Of a stretch of 64,000 nucleotides of DNA, positions 55,616 through 64,000 are shown piece by piece. The position numbers and the translations under genes are program-made. The stretch is from Anthopleura xanthogrammica. Its lineage: Eukaryota; Cnidaria; Anthozoa; Actiniaria; Actiniidae. Where the stretch lies: the NCBI GenBank assembly GCA_964019055.1, contig OZ025206.1:22441578-22505577 (forward strand), in the 5' to 3' direction. Every line of letters starts with the position of its first letter. Positions within the stretch are counted from its first letter, which is position 1. The notes beneath the pieces were generated by a model. That model worked only from the letters and a program-made list of their open reading frames with translations, ran no database searches and was not told the origin of the DNA.

Positions 55616-55704
55616 ACTACTTATCATTTTGAATTTGCACACCAACGTTCTTAGTTTCCAACTGCATTTTCCATGAAAATTATACTCCAAAAAAGATAAA
55701 TCCT

Positions 55705-55776
55705 CTCCCCGGCGGGGAATCGAACCCCGGTCTCCCGCGTGACAGGCGGGGATACTCACCACTATACTACCGAGGA
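55705..55776 (-). tRNA. tRNA-Asp(GTC), intact
   Basis: Identical to 30152-30223. Confidence 0.95.
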
Positions 55777-56170
55777 ACTACTTTCTTTTGTTTGCTCACC
55801 AATTTTCATATAGTCTTCAATAACCCACTTTTTAGATATTCTTCGCTTATAACGCACCAGGGTGTCAATATGAGGCTTCGTGTATAATGCTCATTGATTC
55901 TTGACAGGAGAAAAGAATAAATTTCATTTTGGACGCAGTCTGGCACGACAATTGAAGCGTACCTATGTAAGTAGGATATTGTGTTTTCCATAAACTATAC
56001 TTCTATTTTTTTCCTCTTCCACTCGGAATGAGAATAAGTCGGAGAAGAAAAGGGCATCTTGACGAGGATCAAGAAGAATAGCGAGAAAATAGTAGAAGAT
56101 GAAGAAAAAGGGCGAAAATGTAAAAATTCAAAGTTCAATTCAAAACAAGCTCAAACAAACATGTCGTAAA

Positions 56171-56516
56171 ATGTCCGAAAATCCCAACGCTTATTGCAGA
56201 TTCTGTACAGCCCCGTTTAAGACAAAATTTGGAAAGTTCTCGGAGAAGAAAGTTGGCCATTCTATTTAAGTAAATCTCTTCAAGTTTTCCCAAAACAAAG
56301 ATTTTTTGGGCCTTATTCTAAGTGAAGTCTGTCGTGATGTTGGCCGGGATAACTCTCAAGCAGGACGCAACGTACTCTAGCAGAGTTTGTAACCCGTGTG
56401 CGAGGAAAATCAAGAATCTTGGGCAACTTTATAGCTTCGTGAAAAAGTCCGCAGTATCAAGCGCTAGCGTCGAAACACCAGTGAGGTCCAAACGTCCCAT
56501 ATCTGGTCTTCGATGA
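56171..56516 (+). pseudogene. Zinc-finger-like fragment, copy 2
   Basis: Copy of 30,618-30,963 with the same in-frame TAA and frameshift. Confidence 0.6.
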
Positions 56517-56770
56517 GACTTCTAAGAGGACAAACGACGACCACGCAACATCGTTCGCGACTAATGCTTTCTTGAATTTTAATAAAAAGCTGAAAAATGA
56601 AGCTTTTCCCGAATCCTGTGGGAAGCACGGCGAGAACATCACCGCCATGAACGAGCTGCTTCACGGCTACTCGTTGTTCATCCTTTAGCCTTCTGGCAAA
56701 ACCTAAACTTTCTAAACTTTCCGACCAACGCTTTTTCAAGATTATCATCAAACGTTTCACCGTCAGCCAT
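56464..56770 (-). pseudogene. RecQ-like helicase fragment, copy 2
   Basis: Copy of 30,911-31,217: Walker A-type PTGFGKS kept, ATG out of frame, truncated after motif Ia. Confidence 0.8.
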
Positions 56771-57523
56771 GGTAACTATTTACAAACTGAACGTGTTATG
56801 TGAAGACCGATGAGGACAAGATACGGTGATGATAGACGTGTGATTGACATTCTGGATATATTAACCAATCAGGAGCTCCGTTCGCTGGCAAACGGAGTTT
56901 CAAAATTTCTCTAGGCATGGTTGCAGGCGGTCTCTCTCCTCTCCCTTCCCCTCCCCCCTCCCCCTCTTCCTAGTTTGACTTTTCGTTCTCGCTCCAGTTT
57001 TTACGCGGCCATAACCATAACCAACGAAAAGTACAAACGAACTACTGAGAAGCGAAGATCGGCAAAGTGCTCGTTGTGGTGTCTTGGATAAATGATGTTT
57101 TTATGCCCTTAATTTTTTATCTTTTTAGCAGAGAATGTTTTCTCTGCATCCTTGACAATTCAAACTTCTTCGGCGTATGCTTTGGTAGAAAAAAACATGT
57201 GCCTTGAGTCTGAGTATATGTCTACCTGTGAAAATATGCATTTCCCTTTTGTGCAAGACGACAGTCGAACCTACAGGAGAACGAGAGATCACCGAGAGAA
57301 AGAAGAAAAAAAGTTACTCTGTGTGTTCTTGCTGTAGTTGTCACATTTGCAGTGTGTTTGATTCCTTCAGCAACAAACTTATAGGATATGGATTATCAAC
57401 ACCGATCCAGTTGGTCCTACTACAACTACAACACTATTATATTTATTCCTTCTATCAACACTGCTCTGGACCCGTATCTGTTTAGCTTTCAAAGTTTTAG
57501 GTTTGGGTTTTGACAGGGGCGTA

Positions 57524-57594
57524 GCCACTTCGTTGAATCGAACTCCTTTCTCCTGCTTCACAGGCGGGGATATTCACCACTATACTACCGAGGA
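57524..57594 (-). pseudogene. tRNA-Asp-like pseudogene, GTG anticodon
   Basis: Copy of 31,970-32,041. Confidence 0.75.
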
Positions 57595-57769
57595 ACTACT
57601 TATCTAGATTCGTTTCGCACCAATTTTCCTAGTTTTCAACTTAGTTATTGCGCGAATTCGAAGATAAAAAAGACAAGATGAGGAAAAGAGGATGAGGATG
57701 GAGAGAAACGCGTTTCTTTCAACCTACTCGGTGTTCCCTGAATAACCTATAGACAGCAAATATAGAAAT

Positions 57770-57842
57770 GCCTGGTTAGCTCAGTCGGTAGAGCATGGGA
57801 CTCTTAATCCCAGGGTCGTGGGTTCGAGCCCCACATTGGGCG
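57770..57842 (+). tRNA. tRNA-Lys(CTT), recombinant
   Basis: The 5' acceptor GCCTGGT is that of 32,217, while the 3' acceptor ATTGGGC and all downstream flank match 35,644 onwards. The crossover lies inside the gene, leaving three adjacent wobble pairs in the acceptor stem. Otherwise canonical. Confidence 0.88.
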
Positions 57843-58432
57843 TCTGCTGTAATAGCTTTGAAATTTTTGCTTTTTTCGGTAACATTTTTTAAATAGACTT
57901 CTTTACCATGAGCGTAATGTCTTCTCTTTTCAGACCAAGTGTCCCCGAGAGTATCATCTTTTGGTTATAGTTGTACATGATAAGACACATAAATATGGAA
58001 ATATTCACGCGGACTGAAACGGGCTAACCTTACGCCAAGACCTTTATTAAGGAGTACATTTTTTGTACAGCGAATTATTAGAAGACAGATCGCAAGCTGC
58101 TGGCAGAGGAGAATCAAGAGAGAAAAGATGGCAAAACAATTAAATATATATATATAAACTAGACTTCCATTTCCAACTGAGTCTCTCAATTGTTCTTGAG
58201 AGGACGAGTACCAAACAATCTGTCGTATTACCCATTAAGAGATTATTCGATCTAATTTCCATTCACAGCCTGCATTTGTCCATTTATTTGTCACATATTA
58301 ACTACAATAAGTTTTGATTCATGGGTTGAGAAAAATTCATCGCTCCACTTTATGCAGTGTCATCCTGTTGAACGCCATCATTTCTACCGGCCATCTTGTT
58401 CTGACTGGCATTCACTACAAAAACTATTCGCA

Positions 58433-58505
58433 CGACCCCGCCAGGACTCGAACCTGGAATCCCCTGATTCGTAGTCAGATGCCTTATCCATTGGGCCACG
58501 GGGTC
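58433..58505 (-). tRNA. tRNA-Arg(ACG), intact
   Basis: Identical to 36235-36307. Last tRNA of the array. Confidence 0.95.
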
Positions 58506-58632
58506 GCCACTGGAAGCATTATCTTTTATACGATTAAAATCACCAACAACATTTCCTAGCTTTAGGGCATGTACGGCTGTCTGACAGTGTGGTTAGTATG
58601 GGGTGGATCCGACATGATACTACAATTTATCC

Positions 58633-58756
58633 AACACCATAGAAAATACAGCCAATCAGAAAGCAGGAAATCCGTTGTATATTAGTCGGTATTTCATTCT
58701 TCCTTCCCATCAAGCATTGCAGGTTGAATCTAAGCATTTGTATTTTCTATGGTGTG
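58633..58756. mobile_element. ~125-bp MITE (copy F)
   Basis: Copy of the 24,923 family with slightly diverged left terminus (CAACACCAT). It is followed by a ~70-bp hairpin, GTGGCATCCCGTGG...CCACGGTATGCCAC (58,755-58,822). Confidence 0.7.
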
Positions 58757-58823
58757 GCATTTTCGTGGCATCCCGTGGATATCCCACTCGTGTGTATACT
58801 AGGGATATTCCACGGTATGCCAC

Positions 58824-60200
58824 TCAAAAGAAGCACCATTGTAACCTCGAGAATGCCAGAGGGATTCCCGTTCCATAACTTTTTTGTTAAAAAGGCAACC
58901 ATACCAGGTGTCCGGAGCACGCACGAACCGTCCAATCACAGCGCGCTTCGATGCTTAGCCAAGCGGCCCTTGCTCCAAGTCTCTTCCCAATACAAAAACA
59001 CGCGTTTCAAAGAATTTAGAGAAAAAAAGTTGAAGTATACGTGTTGTTTAAAAAATTAAAGTAAATCTTTGCGATCCATCTCCTCAAATTCTGTGAGATA
59101 TATGACTTTTAAGACTCGGGCGAGGGCCGCTTGAATTAAAACAACAATCCTTTTCGCGCTTAGTTTTTCGTACAGCTGGTAATAAGGAAATAGAAATAAA
59201 GCTTAAATAACTATAATGTCAAACATTGTCTTGTTAAATGTTCAAAAATTATAATTAAATTATGTTCATGCACATTAGTAAAACTGATAACTTTCTCGAG
59301 TATATCACAGTCTTCAAGAGTATTTACCATGTCATCTACTATTAAGCACGTGGAATTCCATAGGCAGTGCAAACCAACATACACGATCGCTTGTACAATA
59401 GTTGTGATTATATATGTGATACCAAATCGTACGTTATCGAAATCCAAGACAATAAAAACAATCAAAAGAATTAGGATATTTAATACAAGAGTTAAGCTTA
59501 GATATTTACTGTTAAAGTTGCTTCGTTGAGTATCCTCTTTATCCAATATGGCGAATTTCTTGTTGTTTGCTTCACCTTCGAAATTCTGCTCACGAAGATT
59601 CTTGATTTTTTCATCTGAGGTGTTCATTTCAGCATCACAGTTTGTTGTCAATAGTCAATAGTCATAGTTTTGTCAGTGTTTTTGTAGTTTGGGCTCGTAT
59701 ATTGGTCATTTGCTATTTCGGAAGAACTAGTATGAAGTTTGGTTTGGTTTGGAGTTTTGTTAGTTGTTGAAGTGGCAAATTTAGGTTTCATCAAGCGTTT
59801 GTGGTCTGACAAGTTACGTTATCTCGACGACGTTTTTTTTTTTGCATTCTATTGACTCGGGGGGGAAGCAAAACAAAGAAGAAAAAAAGGAAAAAATCCG
59901 TAATTTGAACTTCTCAAGATTCATGAACACAAAACGGATAACAAAATGATTGAAACTGAATGTTGATGTTTCTTGAATCAACTCGAAGGTGTTTCCTAGA
60001 ACGGATATAACTAGTACACTGAATTTTCAATATACTTGAATCGTATCATTACGTGGATCTCGCTAGGCTAGCTCAGCAGGTATTACATGTAAAGTGGCAG
60101 CTTATGTGTCATCAAGGGTTTGGGGCCTTGACAATTCACTCTATCCAGGATTTTTGAAGGGGAAAAAAGAACAAAAGAATCTTTATTTCAAATTTTATAA
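58824..60200. repeat. Tandem duplication flank, copy 1
   Basis: Parts recur downstream of the esterase: 58,824-58,903 and 59,180-59,240 at 62,545-62,680; 59,765-60,200 at 63,410-63,862. It contains the membrane-protein ORF and the region upstream of the esterase. Confidence 0.85.
59211..59627 (-). CDS. Small two-TM membrane protein, unrecognised
   Basis: 138 residues from the ATG at 59,625-59,627 (an upstream TTG in the frame follows a stop). A polar, charged N-terminus of about 45 residues is followed by two hydrophobic segments (SLTLVLNILILLIVFIVL and GITYIITTIVQAIVYVGL) and an acidic tail with HNLIIIFEHLTRQ. I do not recognise the family. The length without stops in AT-rich DNA and the clear membrane topology support a real gene. 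It is divergent from the esterase. The last few codons recur at about 62,650-62,680, next to unrelated sequence, so a 3' remnant of a second copy exists. Confidence 0.5.
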   Translation of the reverse strand: MNTSDEKIKNLREQNFEGEANNKKFAILDKEDTQRSNFNSKYLSLTLVLNILILLIVFIVLDFDNVRFGITYIITTIVQAIVYVGLHCLWNSTCLIVDDMVNTLEDCDILEKVISFTNVHEHNLIIIFEHLTRQCLTL

Positions 60201-60477
60201 TATTTATGAATACAAAATAAAAAACAAAATGGTTTACGGCGTGTAAAACTTTATCCTTACATCCTAAGCCACCGATGTAAGATGAACAAACATGATCCCG
60301 ATCGAAATGTTGTTTATTCAGTCCGTCTGGTTTCGTGCCACAAGGGAATGTTGTCATCAATTTTGCATTATCATCCAAATGACAGGGTGTGTTCATGTGA
60401 AACCGATGAATCAACAGGTTGTTTCTCCATAATTAATAATAGCCTACATATTTGTCATGTCTTCACCTCCCACATTG

Positions 60478-60499
60478 TATAAAAACCACCGATATAAAA
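60478..60499 (+). promoter_or_regulatory. TATA boxes of the esterase gene
   Basis: TATAAAAA (60,478) and TATAAAA (60,493) lie 70-90 bp upstream of the ATG at 60,570, suiting a short leader of about 45-60 bases. Confidence 0.55.
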
Positions 60500-60569
60500 C
60501 CGAGTCACTTTCACCAGCCAGTATCAGAGGATATCACCTGTTAGCAGAACTTACATTGGTTTCAGCACG

Positions 60570-62375
60570 ATGTCAGTGCTGCATATCTTTCTTTTCCTTT
60601 CTCTCCTGTATCATCATGGTTTATTCGCGTCTGGAATACCGAAGACGATGGTCTATACAAGAAAAGGTCCAGTACGTGGAATACGAGAAAACGTTCAACT
60701 CTACAATGGACAACAACATACTGTGTACAAGTTCCTGGGTATTCCGTATGCACAGAAGCCAACAGACGGACTTCGTTTCAAACGCCCAAAACCATATATC
60801 CCAAGTATAAATGTATACAACGCAACACACTACCGACCAGTATGTTTACAAAGTGAGAAATATATCCCATACATTAAATCTATGAAACTGGCCTGGCCTG
60901 GGTTTGTCCCTAGTAAGGATATGAACGAAGATTGTCTTTATCTGAACATCTATACCCCAAGTATGAACTGCAAGACAAAAAGATATCCAGTGATGGTTCA
61001 TATTCATGGAGGAAGCTATTTTGGAGGCACCCCTATTCGTGATATATCCCCAGGCGAGTATCTTCCACATCATGATGTGGTTCTCGTCACCATCCAGTAT
61101 AGACTCGGAGCATTTGGATTCTTTACCACAGGGGACCCAGAGGCACCGGGGAATTTGGGTCTTCTTGACCAGATAGAGGCCCTAAAATGGATTAAAAACA
61201 ATATTGATTGTTTTTGCGGAAATAAAAGTAGTGTCACTCTCCTCGGTGAAAGCGCTGGAGGATCAAGTGTCTCCTTACATTATTTATCACCTCTATCAAG
61301 AGATCTGTTTCATCGTGCAATCGCTGTGAGCGGCGTTGCATTGACTTTCTTTGCCTTCAAGCCAAATACCACAGTCTTGAAAGCCAGCAAAACTCTTATT
61401 AAGAATTTGGGCTGCGAAAACCAAAGCTCACAATTAACAGTTAAATGCATGCAAGGTAAAGACGACCACGAAATCATTGCAGCAAACCAAGATTTTTCAA
61501 ATGTGCAGCCATTCGTTGACAATTACTTCCTACTAGACGAACCAAGAAAGTTATTGAAAGAAGGAACATTCCAGGTCCAAAATCTTCCACTGATATCGGG
61601 CTTTGTTAGCAACGAAGGAACAAACGGGATTACTAAACCAAACATAACTAAGATACCCGCCGACTTCCAAAACTACTTGGATAAAAATCTTTTCCAGCAG
61701 CATCTACGTCTTACAAAGAAAGAAGCACCTATGGCTTTTAAAGCTCTCGTGTCCGCGTACACGCCTAGGGAAGACTTGAAAAGACCAGAAGCATATGTGA
61801 AGAATATCATAGATATGTTAAGTGACTACACAGTGATCGCGCCTACCCATGCTGTCTTATCTTTCCATAGCGATCATGGTGCTAATACTTACATGTTTGA
61901 GTTCGCCCATCGCTCTCGTCACCATCCACAGCCCAAATGGAAGGGGGTGGTCCATGAAGATACGACGGCCTACAAGTTTGGTTTACCGTTACTGAAATCA
62001 CCCAAGACAAACCTGACATTTGATGATGATGACAGAAGCGTCAGTGAGAAGATGGTGACTCTATTCACCAATTTTGCCAAATCTGGTAACCCTAATACTC
62101 CAATCATTGTGGATGGTGTGCAATGGACTGCTTTCAATACATCAAACAAAGATTACCTGAAAATCAAGAAAACCCCTGCCATGAACAGCAATTACCATCC
62201 AATAGGTATGAATTTCTGGAACAGCTACTTTCCGACATTAATCCCATGTGAACATAAATTCTGGTATGGCAAGTGCAAGACAGGCGAAGCTCCTAAACAA
62301 TCACCTAATGGAGTCGAATCAAACCCCCCTACCCTTGTGCGTGGAGCTCCGGACACGGAAATGGTACTGTGGTGA
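60570..62375 (+). CDS. Secreted type-B carboxylesterase / cholinesterase-like
   Basis: Intact single-exon 601-residue ORF, the usual length for the family. Residues 1-21 are a signal peptide. Alpha/beta-hydrolase landmarks: YKFLGIPYA (52-60), EDCLYLNIY (120-128), oxyanion hole HGGSYFGG (146-153), nucleophile elbow GESAGG with Ser228, Glu349 (SNEGTNG) and His462 (VHEDTTAYKFG). The full Ser-Glu-His triad predicts an active ester hydrolase, unlike neuroligins or glutactins. Several N-glycosylation sequons fit secretion. No GPI signal or C-terminal amphipathic tetramerisation helix is obvious; the tail after about 560 is polar. AATAAA at about 62,472 is a polyadenylation candidate. Substrate (choline ester, juvenile-hormone-like or other) cannot be decided. 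The lack of introns suggests retrocopy origin or intron loss. Confidence 0.93.
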   Translation: MSVLHIFLFLSLLYHHGLFASGIPKTMVYTRKGPVRGIRENVQLYNGQQHTVYKFLGIPYAQKPTDGLRFKRPKPYIPSINVYNATHYRPVCLQSEKYIPYIKSMKLAWPGFVPSKDMNEDCLYLNIYTPSMNCKTKRYPVMVHIHGGSYFGGTPIRDISPGEYLPHHDVVLVTIQYRLGAFGFFTTGDPEAPGNLGLLDQIEALKWIKNNIDCFCGNKSSVTLLGESAGGSSVSLHYLSPLSRDLFHRAIAVSGVALTFFAFKPNTTVLKASKTLIKNLGCENQSSQLTVKCMQGKDDHEIIAANQDFSNVQPFVDNYFLLDEPRKLLKEGTFQVQNLPLISGFVSNEGTNGITKPNITKIPADFQNYLDKNLFQQHLRLTKKEAPMAFKALVSAYTPREDLKRPEAYVKNIIDMLSDYTVIAPTHAVLSFHSDHGANTYMFEFAHRSRHHPQPKWKGVVHEDTTAYKFGLPLLKSPKTNLTFDDDDRSVSEKMVTLFTNFAKSGNPNTPIIVDGVQWTAFNTSNKDYLKIKKTPAMNSNYHPIGMNFWNSYFPTLIPCEHKFWYGKCKTGEAPKQSPNGVESNPPTLVRGAPDTEMVLW

Positions 62376-64000
62376 GAAAGTGTGAGCTGCCACTTTGGAT
62401 GAAAACTCTACTGAATCTTTACCAGAAAAAAGTGAATGAAATACCCCAACTCTATAACATAATTGAAATAGAATAAAATTATAAAAACTTAACTAAGAAG
62501 CTGTTGATAAAAACGCAAAAAAGGTTGACTATCAGATTATCGAAAGAAACACCATTGTTACCTCGAGAATTCCACACTGGAAGCCCGTTCCATAACTCTT
62601 TTGTTAAAAAGGCAACGATAATAAGGAAATAGAAATAAAGCTTAAATAATTATAATGTCAAACATTGTCTTGTTAAATGTATTCTACTATGTTGAGACTT
62701 CAATGTTGAACTATCAAATGCAAACACGGCGATCCTATTTCTTTCTTGTAACTCAGAAACAGTTGGAATTCATGTTTATGCAACTATATTAGGTTTGATA
62801 AGGTCAGAAGACGGACTAGAAGAAAATGTGATTATAGATTTGGCCTTTCTGAATTTTTTTTTTTTTTTTGCAGTTTCATTTATTTTCAATCCATTGGATT
62901 TGTATAAAATCATGTTGTTGCTTTTCTATACAAGAAATGCCACTAGAGAAATGGAATGAAAAGAGAGAAAAAAAGGGGAACGTATTTGAAGACAGGCTAC
63001 TACAGATGAATGTGTGTCTGAGCCAAAGAAATCGAACCAACAAATCAAAGAAACATAATAAGTCGTACTCCGACAGATTCCCACAATCAAACTGAAGCTG
63101 CTTTGCTATTTTGCTGAGCTCCCAAAAGATCTCCTCATGATGAAATGAGGTGAAACATGACAGATTGGGGCGTGAAATTCCATTTTTAGTAAACTTTTTC
63201 AACCCATATCATCATCACTTCACAGAAACGACAATAGAAAGTTTGCAACATTGCCTTTGTTATCTTCATTCACCCCATAATCTATTTAAGTGAAAAAATA
63301 GATTTCTAGATGGCTAGTCAGTAAAGACAGTAACATTTATTTCGTAGATCTATGGAAGGTTGGCATCTTTCGCTTTTTCTCATTTTCTTGATGTCGCCAG
63401 CTTAGCAGGTGTTGAAGTGGCAAATTTATGTTTCATCAACCGTTTGGGGTCTGACAAGTTACGCTATATATCTCGACGTTTTTGTTTTTTTTTTTGTTTT
63501 TTTTTTGTTTTTGCATTCTATTGACTCGGGGGGGGGGGGGGGGAGCAAAACAAAGAAGAAGAAATCCGTATTTTGAACTTATCAAGATTCATGAACACAA
63601 AACGGATAACAAAATGATTGAAATTGAAGGTTGATGTTTCTTGAATCAACCGAAGGTGTTTCCTAGAACGGATATAACTAGTACACTGAATTTTCAATAT
63701 ACTTGAATCGTATCATTACGTGGATCTCGCTAGCTCAGCAGGTATTACATGTAAAGTGGCAGCTTATGTGTCATCAAGGGTTTGGGGCCTTGAAAATTCA
63801 CTCTCTCCAGGATTTTTGAAGGGGAAAAAAGAACAAAAGAATCTTTATTTCAAATTTTATAGTACACTCCACAAAAATTCTCGATTCTGATTGGTCGAGG
63901 GGAGTACAATTAGAGCGTTAATTGTACTACGTAGGAGTACCTATTAAGTTGTTATGGAAACACGGCGAAAAGCGGCAAATTTCCCCAGTGAAATTCCCAA
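62376..64000. other. Downstream duplicated flank, no gene recognised
   Basis: Contains 62,545-62,680 and 63,410-63,862, repeats of the region before the esterase, with poly-T and poly-G tracts (63,481-63,543). From 63,863 the sequence changes to another repeat (GTACACTCCACAAAAATTCTCG...TCTGATTGGTCGAGG) just where the esterase upstream region would continue. Frames at 62868-63202 have no features. Confidence 0.7.

Larger units (their letters stand above)
40030..57763. repeat. Segmental duplication, copy 2
   Basis: Same order and near-identical sequence as 23,050-32,210, with a 7,818-bp retroelement at 43,829 and a 349-bp foldback element at 52,365 added. It keeps 387 bp (42,454-42,840) missing from copy 1. 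Confidence 0.95.

Noticed and set aside
22457..58505. Regularly spaced direct repeats suggesting a CRISPR-like array
   Set aside because: The repeats are tRNA genes with cloverleaf folding, internal promoter boxes and terminators, spaced by hundreds of bases; the genome is eukaryotic.
60457..60810. 117-residue ORF overlapping the esterase start
   Set aside because: Out-of-frame shadow over the promoter and signal-peptide region of the esterase.

Overview
The window looks like nuclear DNA of a marine invertebrate, most probably an anthozoan cnidarian. It is AT-rich and low in genes. Its tRNA genes are eukaryotic (internal A/B boxes, no encoded CCA, oligo-T terminators), and it carries DIRS/Ngaro-type tyrosine-recombinase retroelements and many foldback MITEs. 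The host genes are intronless and encode secreted or membrane proteins. The species assignment is inference; no marker gene settles it.

Layout. (1) 1-22,400: a locus of small secreted cystine-knot (CTCK-like) proteins. One gene lies in each arm of a large inverted duplication (1008-1376 minus; 20750-21118 plus; two amino-acid differences). A more distant paralog with the same cysteine order (9628-9981) lies in the spacer. The right arm is split by a ~6.8 kb block of nested mobile DNA (12,671-19,502) that holds three foldback elements, a 3'-truncated DIRS-like retroelement (gag-like ORF plus reverse transcriptase lacking RNase H) and a ~740 bp TIR element. CAAC/TTGG simple repeats bound the arms.

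(2) 22,400-58,560: a tRNA gene array built from repeated cassettes in the order His(-), Lys(+), Arg-ACG(-), Arg-TCG(-), Asp-like(-), Asp(-). I count about 26 intact or near-intact genes and about 20 broken or altered ones. A ~9 kb unit (23.05-32.21 kb) is repeated at 40.03-57.76 kb. Three events explain nearly all of the length difference between the copies: a 7.8 kb retroelement and a 349 bp foldback element, both in copy 2, and a 387 bp deletion in copy 1. The cassettes also carry a GTACC-rich minisatellite, a 249 bp MITE with TATA target duplications, a ~125 bp MITE, and tail-to-tail fragments of a RecQ-like helicase and a zinc-finger-like protein.

(3) 43,829-51,646: an apparently complete Ngaro/PAT-type retroelement on the minus strand. 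It has split direct repeats, a short first coding exon, a gag exon with a zinc knuckle, RT-RNase H, and a tyrosine recombinase with an N-terminal zinc ribbon. An ~105 bp tandem array fills what looks like its first intron. Its internal repeat junction holds a loxP-like site, and the paralogous tRNA cassette preserves the empty target site, so the insertion can be read to the base.

(4) 58,560-64,000: a small two-TM membrane-protein ORF (minus) divergent from an intact 601-residue secreted type-B carboxylesterase/cholinesterase-like gene with Ser-Glu-His triad. Flanking DNA is repeated downstream of the esterase, which suggests a tandem duplication whose second esterase copy would lie beyond the right edge.

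The genes do not form an operon or pathway. The common theme is duplication: inverted, tandem and mosaic copies of short intronless genes, with mobile elements serving as dated markers of the order of events.
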